The translations under genes were made by a program, and so were the position numbers. DNA of 21,331 nucleotides from CAYVQA01 sp045119035 (GTDB lineage: Bacteria; Bacillota_I; Bacilli_A; ML615J-28; CAG-313). This document shows positions 15,574 through 20,771 of the stretch, one piece after another (within the stretch, counting starts at the first letter, position 1; every line of letters starts with the position of its first letter). Below the pieces are notes generated by a model that was not told where the DNA came from, made no database searches, and saw nothing but the letters and a program-made list of their open reading frames with translations. The DNA lies in contig JBGVCU010000017.1 of the NCBI GenBank assembly GCA_045119035.1, forward strand, positions 1 through 21,331, given 5' to 3'.

Positions 15574-15598
15574 TGTTGGAAAGTAGGAATTTCCAACA
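15574..15598 (+). promoter_or_regulatory. Perfect inverted repeat at the toxin-antitoxin transcription start (probable operator)
   Basis: TGTTGGAAA (15574-15582) and TTTCCAACA (15590-15598), 9-bp arms with a 7-nt spacer. The expected start (~15578) lies inside it. AAGGAGG starts at its last base (15598-15604). It could be the operator for the AbrB-type antitoxin, or an RNA hairpin beside the ribosome site. Confidence 0.65.
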
Positions 15599-15609
15599 AG
15601 GAGGATATT

Positions 15610-15876
15610 ATGATTATTGAATTAAGAAAGAAATCACAAATCACGTTGCCAAGGGAAATTGTAAAAAATTTAAATTTACAAGAAGGAGATAAATTTGAAG
15701 TATCAATTGAAAATGGTTGTATTAAGCTTGAACCTGTCGCTGTATACCCTAAAGAATATATATTAAAATTAGCAGAAGAAATCCAAGTATTGAGGGAGGA
15801 TGCAAAATTCGAATATAATACATTTAACAATGTAGATGATTTATTAAAGAGTCTAAAAGATGATAGTAAAGAGTAG
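15610..15876 (+). CDS. AbrB/MazE-type antitoxin (SpoVT-AbrB DNA-binding domain)
   Basis: 88-aa antitoxin with an N-terminal swapped-hairpin AbrB DNA-binding domain: MIIELRKKSQITLPREIV..LNL.EGDKFEV....G.I.LEPV (residues 1-43). The acidic C-terminal half (about 50-88, with FNNVDDLLKSLKDD) is the expected toxin-neutralising tail. Ribosome site AAGGAGG is 5 nt from the ATG. It lies 3 nt before the RelE/ParE-like toxin gene. The pairing of an AbrB-type antitoxin with a RelE-fold toxin is less usual than MazE-MazF but occurs. It probably represses its own promoter through the repeat at 15574-15598 (inferred). Confidence 0.85.
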   Translation: MIIELRKKSQITLPREIVKNLNLQEGDKFEVSIENGCIKLEPVAVYPKEYILKLAEEIQVLREDAKFEYNTFNNVDDLLKSLKDDSKE

Positions 15877-15879
15877 CTT

Positions 15880-16143
15880 ATGTATAAATTAGCATACACT
15901 GAAAGATTTAAAAAAGCTTTTAATGATCTTACTAATAATGAACAAATTCAGTTTCAAAATAAAATAAAGCTGTTTGTGGAAAATGTATTACATCCATCAT
16001 TAAGAACAAAAAAGATAAAAGGCCAAAAAGATCTGTACGAAAGTAGTATAAATATGGATATAAGAATAATATGGTATTTTGAAAATGAAGAATTAATTAT
16101 TTTAGTTGATATAGGCCACCATGATATTCTTAAGAAATTTTAA
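15880..16143 (+). CDS. RelE/ParE-superfamily toxin
   Basis: 87-aa toxin of the RelE/ParE fold: YTERFKKAFNDL helix, HPSLRTKKIKG, then LYESSINMDIRIIWYFENEELIILVDIGHHD. The S-N-DIRI-W strand and the final GHHDIL are typical of the YafQ/RelE-like branch, which cleaves ribosome-bound mRNA; the ParE branch inhibits gyrase. By the conserved His-His-Asp end I favour the RelE/YafQ side, without certainty. Length is normal and there is no stop or frameshift, so the pair may be active. The ribosome site is weak (AAAGAG over the antitoxin end), consistent with lower toxin expression. The sequence 16144-16213 after it is unexplained. Confidence 0.85.
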   Translation: MYKLAYTERFKKAFNDLTNNEQIQFQNKIKLFVENVLHPSLRTKKIKGQKDLYESSINMDIRIIWYFENEELIILVDIGHHDILKKF

Positions 16144-16213
16144 AAAAGACTTATAGTCCCATACACCTTTTTAAAAGAAAGATATCGTAGCAGTTAGGCA
16201 TTTTTTGAAATCT

Positions 16214-16250
16214 ATAGGTCTTCTGAAAAGAGGATCTATTTTTTATTTTT
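16214..16250 (+). terminator. First of two tandem terminators after the toxin gene
   Basis: ATAGGTCTTCT (16214-16224), GAAA loop, AGAGGATCTAT (16229-16239) with two wobble pairs, then a T-rich run. Confidence 0.85.
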
Positions 16251-16252
16251 AT

Positions 16253-16292
16253 AGGGTATTTTATCCAATAATGGTTAGAATATCCTTTTTTT
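16253..16292 (+). terminator. Second tandem terminator before the Fic gene
   Basis: AGGGTATTTTATCC (16253-16266), 6-nt loop, GGTTAGAATATCCT (16273-16286): 13 of 14 positions pair, counting two wobbles, followed by a T-run to 16290 and beyond. Together with the previous hairpin it isolates the Fic promoter from upstream transcription. Confidence 0.8.
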
Positions 16293-16309
16293 ATGAGTGT
16301 TTGAAAATC

Positions 16310-16378
16310 AATAAGGAACAAGTAAAGAAAAAATAAGGAACAAATAAGGAACGAAATTATTGACTTTTGTTCCTTATT
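16310..16378 (+). repeat. Operator-like array: four 11-bp direct repeats plus one inverted copy over the Fic promoter
   Basis: Unit AATAAGGAACA repeats with exact 11-bp period: 16310-16320 (perfect), 16321-16331 (8/11), 16332-16342 (perfect) and 16343-16353 (10/11). A perfect inverted copy, TGTTCCTTATT, occupies 16368-16378 between the -35 and -10 boxes. Units 4 and 5 face each other across the -35. An 11-bp period places all direct units on one DNA face. This looks like a cooperative repressor site for the downstream Fic protein's own HTH domain (inferred). Confidence 0.85.
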
Positions 16379-16388
16379 TTGGTATAAT
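16360..16388 (+). promoter_or_regulatory. Promoter of the Fic gene
   Basis: TTGACT (16360-16365), 17 bp, TATAAT (16383-16388) with TG at 16380-16381. The spacer is almost filled by the inverted repeat copy, so a bound protein would block RNA polymerase. Confidence 0.85.
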
Positions 16389-16407
16389 ATATGTGGAGAT
16401 GATTACT

Positions 16408-17514
16408 ATGAAATTGGATTTTAAATACACTAATGAACTTGTTAGTTATTTGTTAAACATTGAAAAGTATAAAACTGCTTTAGAGTATTTGTACTTACCT
16501 ACAAGAACAAAACAAAAATTAATGTATGATGCTAAACTTAAAAAAACACATTTTTCAACAAGTATTGAAGGGAATGTTCTATCTTTAAAACAAGTTGAAA
16601 ATGTAATTAATCATAAAAATCAAAATAATAAACTTTCTGCAGAAGTTGAGGTTCAAAATTACTGGGATGCACTGTCTTTTTTAGAAGAAGAAAAAACTAA
16701 AAATACACCACTATCGAAAGAATTAATATATCAATTGCATGATATTATTGAAAAAAATGGAAAATTAAAGAGGATAGAATTTAGGGGTCCTACTCCTGCT
16801 GGAGTTTTATTTGCAGTATATGATGATAAAACTAAACGTGTGGAATATATTCCACCTGAATGGTGTGATGTTGAATCTTTAATTGATGAACTTATTACTT
16901 GGTTTTATAATAATCAACATCTACCTGCTCCAATTTTAGCTGCAATAACTAGTTACGCTTTTGTAAGTATACATCCATTTACTAATGGTAATGGTCGTAC
17001 ATCAAGAGCCATTGCTACATATGTTCTAATGATTAAAAATTATGATTTTAAAGGTTTTAATTCGTTTGAAGAATATTATATGAGTGATCTTGATGGTTAT
17101 TATAATTCTTTACAAATGGGTCTTCCTTCACTATTTTATGATGGAAGAGAGAATCCTCCGCATTTAGAAATTTGGTTAGAATATTTTTGTAAAATTATGT
17201 CTTTAAACTCTGAAAATATATATTATCAAGCTAAAGAAGCATCAAATAAAGAAACAAGTAATGTATTGAATGGATTATCAAAAAAAGATTTGATGTTGAT
17301 AAGATATTGTTTAGAAAGCAATATAAAAATATTGAAAAACAAAGAGTTAGCATCTTTATTTGGTGTAACTCCAAGAGCTATTTCCAAATGGATGGTAGAA
17401 TGGGTTGATAAAGGTATATTAATACCTAATGGTGGATCAACTAGAATAACTAGTTATAAATTATCTATTAAATATTCTAGTTTAAAAGTATCAGATATTG
17501 GTTTTACTGATTAA
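16408..17514 (+). CDS. Fic-domain protein (AMP-transferase type) with C-terminal helix-turn-helix
   Basis: 368-aa Fic/DOC enzyme that would transfer AMP (or another nucleotide group) from a nucleotide to a target protein. The catalytic loop HPFTNGNGRTSR (189-200) fits HPFxxGNGRxxR completely. An N-terminal inhibitory helix STSIEGN (50-56) fits (S/T)xxxE(G/N), with Glu54 expected to block ATP binding, so it is a self-inhibited class II Fic. Residues about 290-355 form a winged-helix/HTH: NKELASLFGVTPRAISKWMVEWVDKGIL. The frame can be opened further upstream at a TTG (16360), but that is the promoter -35, so ATG 16408 is chosen; GTGGAG (16393-16398) is its ribosome site. Its HTH together with the repeat array suggests autoregulation. 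Target unknown. Confidence 0.9.
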   Translation: MKLDFKYTNELVSYLLNIEKYKTALEYLYLPTRTKQKLMYDAKLKKTHFSTSIEGNVLSLKQVENVINHKNQNNKLSAEVEVQNYWDALSFLEEEKTKNTPLSKELIYQLHDIIEKNGKLKRIEFRGPTPAGVLFAVYDDKTKRVEYIPPEWCDVESLIDELITWFYNNQHLPAPILAAITSYAFVSIHPFTNGNGRTSRAIATYVLMIKNYDFKGFNSFEEYYMSDLDGYYNSLQMGLPSLFYDGRENPPHLEIWLEYFCKIMSLNSENIYYQAKEASNKETSNVLNGLSKKDLMLIRYCLESNIKILKNKELASLFGVTPRAISKWMVEWVDKGILIPNGGSTRITSYKLSIKYSSLKVSDIGFTD

Positions 17515-17518
17515 ATAA

Positions 17519-17569
17519 TTAAATTGTTATTATTTGTGTTAGTCTGATCCCGTCACCTGCACAATTTAA
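17519..17569 (+). other. Structured, locally GC-rich insert after the Fic gene
   Basis: A 9-bp inverted repeat TTAAATTGT (17519-17527)/ACAATTTAA (17561-17569) encloses 33 nt that include GATCCCGTCACCTGCAC, far more GC-rich than the surroundings. A second possible pairing, TTGTG/CACAA, competes with the first. No T-run follows. The core resembles a tRNA T-arm plus acceptor 3' half but matches no tRNA that I recognise. Function unknown. Confidence 0.35.
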
Positions 17570-17578
17570 GTAAATGTT

Positions 17579-17607
17579 AGTCGATACAATAAGGTATCGG
17601 CTTTTTT
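17579..17607 (+). terminator. Terminator of the Fic gene
   Basis: AGTCGATAC (17579-17587)/GTATCGGCT (17594-17602), one wobble, AATAAG loop, then TTTTTT. Confidence 0.85.
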
Positions 17608-17645
17608 ATTTTAATATATAATAATAAAATAACTTATAGCTTATG

Positions 17646-17674
17646 TTGATTTTATTTTAAATATAATGTATAAT
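17646..17674 (+). promoter_or_regulatory. Promoter of the Kelch protein gene
   Basis: TTGATT (17646-17651), 17 bp, TATAAT (17669-17674). AGGAGG (17717-17722) lies 5 nt before the ATG. Confidence 0.75.
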
Positions 17675-17727
17675 AAGATAGAGTTATGTAATGTGTTATT
17701 TAATTACCAATATATTAGGAGGTTTTT

Positions 17728-19335
17728 ATGAAAAAAATATTATATTGTTTAATATTAGTTTTTTCGTTACTATTTATAAATATTAATTCAAATATTAAAG
17801 CTAGTAATTTAAATAATAATTCTTCGATTAGTAATTTGATAAATGAATATTACAATAACGGTGTATATGTTAAAGAAACAACTATTTATTTAAATGAAAA
17901 TGGTGTAGCTGATTTAGCTGAATATTTCCATGTGGAAACTTATTTAAAAAGAACTACATATTATTTAGTTGATTCTTTATGGATGAGTCAAAAAGATCTT
18001 TCTATGTATTCATATTATGGTACATCATATAATAACAATATTCCCAATGGTATTACTTATGGTGAGACTTCTAATGTTTTAACTCCTCCTAGTTCAGTAA
18101 AACTTGCTTTATCTGGTGTGTGTAAAAATAGTATGGAAGAATATTACACTACATTAAAAGATATTCTTGAATATGATGATTCAATTTGGTCTTATGATAA
18201 TGGTGTTTACACTACACAAGATCCTGTAATGCTAAAATATTTTTTAGATTTTACTGCACCTTGTTTATATGAATCAATTATGGATTCACATATTTTTTCT
18301 TATGAAAAAGCAACAATAAAAGAAGTTGATAATAATTTAGAATTATTATTATGGATACATTCAACAAATTATGGGTATATTGAAGGTGGAGTTGATTCTG
18401 TTGTTGATAACGCGGTTGTATTATCAAAAGCAGTAATTAAAAAACATGAAATTAAAGGTTCTTTAGTTGATACATATCCTAGTTTAAGTAATGCCGATGT
18501 AGCATATTTTAATGGTTCTATTTATACATATGGTGGATATGATGGAAAGAGAAGAACAAATAGTATTTATTGTTATAATATTGCAAGTAACAGTTTATAT
18601 GAACTTGATGTAAAGCTTCAAGATGCATCAACATCACATAGAGTTTATTTATATGGCGGAAAAGTTTATATTTTTGGTGGTACAACTGGATCTGTAAAAC
18701 TTTCTACTATTCAAGTTCATGATTTAGTTAATCAAACAATTGAGACATTAGATACAAAATTATTATTTGGAATCCATTGTCAACAAATGGGTTATTATAA
18801 AAATAAAGTATATTTTGCAGGTGCACAAACTACTAGTGGTAGTACCAAAGATATCTATGAATTAGATTTAGATACTTTAGAAATGACTAAACTTAATATA
18901 AGTTTACCAACTGTTGCATTTAAAGGTGGATGGTGTACAGTAGGTAAATATTTATATGTTATTGGTGGAACAATGGGACCACGTCTTGATACAATTTATC
19001 GTTTTGATATGGAAAATTATAATGTGGATACATTAAATGCTCATCTACCTGTAACTCTTTCTCAATCACGTGCTGTTTATGATGGAATTGATAATATTTA
19101 TATTTATGGAGGAACTATTGAAGGAAATTCTTTAGTTAATACAATTTATAGATACAGTATTTCTAGTGATACTATAGTTGAGCTAGATGAAAAACTTCCT
19201 ATTAATATTGCAAATACATGTGTGGTTTATGTAAATGGTGCTACCTATATTTTAGGTGGAGATAACGGGACAGTTAATTTAATATTAAAACATGAAGATA
19301 ATAAAATAACTAATATATTTAACTCAGTACAATAG
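17728..19335 (+). CDS. Secreted Kelch-repeat (beta-propeller) protein
   Basis: 535-aa exported protein. Signal peptide: MKK, hydrophobic core to about residue 20, likely signal peptidase I site after IKA (near residue 25); no lipobox Cys. Residues ~35-245 form an N-terminal domain I do not recognise. From about residue 255 to the end there are six Kelch-type repeats of ~45-50 residues, recognisable by IYTYGGYDG, VYIFGGTTG, VYFAGAQT, LYVIGGTMG, IYIYGGTIE and TYILGGDNG, each followed by a strand such as NSIYCYN or DTIYRFD. They would close a six-bladed propeller. There is no catalytic or cell-wall anchoring motif at the C-terminus. Binding of a surface ligand or glycan is the usual role of such domains, but this is an inference. 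Monocistronic. Confidence 0.82.
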   Translation: MKKILYCLILVFSLLFININSNIKASNLNNNSSISNLINEYYNNGVYVKETTIYLNENGVADLAEYFHVETYLKRTTYYLVDSLWMSQKDLSMYSYYGTSYNNNIPNGITYGETSNVLTPPSSVKLALSGVCKNSMEEYYTTLKDILEYDDSIWSYDNGVYTTQDPVMLKYFLDFTAPCLYESIMDSHIFSYEKATIKEVDNNLELLLWIHSTNYGYIEGGVDSVVDNAVVLSKAVIKKHEIKGSLVDTYPSLSNADVAYFNGSIYTYGGYDGKRRTNSIYCYNIASNSLYELDVKLQDASTSHRVYLYGGKVYIFGGTTGSVKLSTIQVHDLVNQTIETLDTKLLFGIHCQQMGYYKNKVYFAGAQTTSGSTKDIYELDLDTLEMTKLNISLPTVAFKGGWCTVGKYLYVIGGTMGPRLDTIYRFDMENYNVDTLNAHLPVTLSQSRAVYDGIDNIYIYGGTIEGNSLVNTIYRYSISSDTIVELDEKLPINIANTCVVYVNGATYILGGDNGTVNLILKHEDNKITNIFNSVQ

Positions 19336-19350
19336 TGCTGAGTTTAATTC
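19321..19350 (+). terminator. Terminator of the Kelch gene
   Basis: AACTCAGTAC (19321-19330)/GTGCTGAGTT (19335-19344), one wobble, AATA loop. The stem includes the final codons and stop. The following T-tract is weak (TAATTC). Confidence 0.65.
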
Positions 19351-19353
19351 TTC

Positions 19354-19382
19354 TTGAAAATCAAATAAGATTATGATATAAT
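19354..19382 (+). promoter_or_regulatory. Promoter of the TipAS/APH cassette
   Basis: TTGAAA (19354-19359), 17 bp, TATAAT (19377-19382) with TG at 19374-19375. Near-consensus. Confidence 0.8.
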
Positions 19383-19402
19383 AAATATAAGAGGTTTTTG
19401 TT

Positions 19403-19645
19403 ATGAATAAGTATGAAATTTATTATAAAAATAGTTTAATTGGAAATTGTCTTATTAAAGATGACTATTTAGAATATAAGGTAATTAATAAAATAGATGA
19501 TGTATTTGAATTTTTAAAGAATGATTATAATGGTAAGCTTGTTGATTTTCCTTTTATTTATGATAAAATAATACATATAAAGAAGTTTAATTTAAAAGAA
19601 CTAAGTTATCAAGGAAGCAGTTATTTAGTTAAAAAAATTAACTAA
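19403..19645 (+). CDS. Small protein of unknown function (80 aa)
   Basis: Not recognised. Alternating hydrophobic and charged stretches suggest a small alpha/beta cytosolic protein: YEIYYKNSLIGNCLI and YLEYKVINK strands, DDVFEFLKNDYNG helix, then IIHIKKFNLKEL. It has no signal peptide and no membrane helix. AAGAGG (19389-19394) lies 8 nt before the ATG. It is the first gene of the cassette, 13 nt before the TipAS gene and under the same promoter, so a role connected with drug recognition or resistance is suggested only by position. Confidence 0.7.
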   Translation: MNKYEIYYKNSLIGNCLIKDDYLEYKVINKIDDVFEFLKNDYNGKLVDFPFIYDKIIHIKKFNLKELSYQGSSYLVKKIN

Positions 19646-19658
19646 GAAAGGATAGATT

Positions 19659-20033
19659 ATGAATGATAAATATAGTAATGAAGTAAAATCTAAGTGGGGA
19701 AATACTAGTTTATATAAAGAATATGAAGAAAAATCCAAAAATTATAGTAAAGATAAATATGATCAATTAACTAATGAATTATTTAATATTTTTAAAGATT
19801 TTTCTTTTTGTATGAATAGTAAACTAATTGCTTCATCTAATGAAACATTATGTTTAGTAGAAAAACTTCAAAATTTTATTTCAAATAATTATTATACATG
19901 TAGTAACGATGTTTTGCTAAGTTTAGGAAATATGTATGTATGCGATGAGAGATTTAAAGAAAATATTGATAAGTACAGTGATGGTACAGCAGACTATATA
20001 AATGAGGCAATTAAATACTATGTTTCCAAATAA
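19659..20033 (+). CDS. Free-standing TipAS antibiotic-recognition domain protein
   Basis: 124-aa all-helical protein matching the drug-binding half of TipA-class MerR regulators. Seen: YSNEVKSKWGNTSLYKEYEEKSKNYSKD at the N-terminus (family pattern EVkekWGnT.aYkes..), and YVCDERFKENIDKYSDGTADYINEAIKYY at the C-terminus (family pattern mYv.DeRF..niDk...G.a.f...AI..Y). In TipA this domain binds thiopeptides, and related stand-alone proteins such as AlbA sequester albicidin. Here no MerR DNA-binding domain is attached or encoded nearby, so sequestration of a drug or sensing without direct DNA binding is likely (inferred). AAAGGA precedes the start. The 3' end overlaps the phosphotransferase gene. 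Confidence 0.85.
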   Translation: MNDKYSNEVKSKWGNTSLYKEYEEKSKNYSKDKYDQLTNELFNIFKDFSFCMNSKLIASSNETLCLVEKLQNFISNNYYTCSNDVLLSLGNMYVCDERFKENIDKYSDGTADYINEAIKYYVSK

Positions 20034-20628
20034 ATTAAGTGAATATATTAAAAGTTTAGAAATTAGATTGATTACAGATTATCACTCTAGTAATGATTTA
20101 GTATATAATATTGGAAATAAATATATTTTAAAAGTTAGCGATAATATAAATAGATTAAATGGTGAATATGAAAAAGATTTATGGATTAGTAAATATATTA
20201 ATTCATCAAAACCAATTTTATTTTTTATAGAAAATAATAAAGCATATTATTTAAGAAATTATTTAAATGGAGAAATTTTGTGTTTAGATAAATATTTAGA
20301 AAATCCAAATCTATTAATTGATATATTAGTAAAGGCAATTAATATTTTACATAATACATTAGTTGATGATAAAAAATATATTATTGATGAAGGATATAAT
20401 ACTTTAATACACGGAGATTTTTGTTTACCTAATATTTTAGTTACTAATGAAAATAATATTGGTTATATTGATTTAGGTGATGCTGGTATTGGAGATCCTT
20501 GGAGAGATTATGCATGGTGCATTTGGAGTTTAGAATATAATTTAAATTCAAAAGACTATACACCTTATTTATTAGAAAAATTAAATATTAAATTTGATGA
20601 AAAATTATATAGAAAATATACTGAATAA
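20020..20628 (+). CDS. Short APH(3')-type aminoglycoside/antibiotic phosphotransferase-like kinase
   Basis: 202-aa kinase-like phosphotransferase. Visible: nucleotide-binding LVYNIGNKYILKV (Lys38), Glu49/Glu51 of the following helix, HGDFCLPN (131-138, catalytic Asp133 and Asn138) and IDLGDAGIGDPWRDYAW (metal-ligand Asp151). The HGDxCLPN and IDLGxAG forms are closest to the APH(3') branch. APH(3') enzymes are about 260-270 aa; here roughly 45 residues of the helical segment between the LHN helix and HGD are absent and the C-terminus ends early. All catalytic residues are kept, so the enzyme may work on a different or smaller substrate. Start 20020 preferred (GAGG at 20004-20007); ATG 20002 is also in frame. 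Either way it overlaps the TipAS gene. Confidence 0.8.
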   Translation: MFPNKLSEYIKSLEIRLITDYHSSNDLVYNIGNKYILKVSDNINRLNGEYEKDLWISKYINSSKPILFFIENNKAYYLRNYLNGEILCLDKYLENPNLLIDILVKAINILHNTLVDDKKYIIDEGYNTLIHGDFCLPNILVTNENNIGYIDLGDAGIGDPWRDYAWCIWSLEYNLNSKDYTPYLLEKLNIKFDEKLYRKYTE

Positions 20629-20658
20629 AGGAAGTGTTAATTCACTTCCTTATTTTTT
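20628..20658 (+). terminator. Terminator of the TipAS/APH cassette
   Basis: AAGGAAGTG (20628-20636)/CACTTCCTT (20643-20651) perfect stem, TTAATT loop, then A and six Ts. Confidence 0.9.
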
Positions 20659-20724
20659 ATATACAACATATAAAAAAGATAATTACCTAATATTGGTAAA
20701 AATCAACCAAATATATAGAATGTA

Positions 20725-20753
20725 TTTATATTTCATATTAATTTTGTTATAAT
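20725..20753 (+). promoter_or_regulatory. Promoter of the ABC transporter gene
   Basis: TTTATA (20725-20730, weak), 17 bp, TATAAT (20748-20753) with TG at 20745-20746. GGAGG at 20760-20764. Confidence 0.6.
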
Positions 20754-20771
20754 ATTTTTGGAGGTTATTTT

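Noticed and set aside
15552..15899. Minus-strand 115-codon frame over the antitoxin gene
   Set aside because: It covers the antitoxin, its promoter and its operator on the other strand. The AbrB and RelE readings on the plus strand are clearly better.
16310..16378. Repeat array as a CRISPR array or replication iterons
   Set aside because: The units are 11 bp, adjoining and without spacers, and there are no cas or rep genes. Position over a promoter favours an operator.
16360..16407. N-terminal extension of the Fic protein from TTG 16360
   Set aside because: The TTG is the first half of the -35 box and the extension would run through the -10. ATG 16408 has a ribosome site in the right place.
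14779..17639. Recurring 8-mer ACTTATAG/CTATAAGT (for example 14780, 15449, 16149 and 17631) as a dispersed repeat
   Set aside because: Two of the copies are explained by the 27-bp direct repeat. The others are short AT-rich matches expected by chance and have different flanks.
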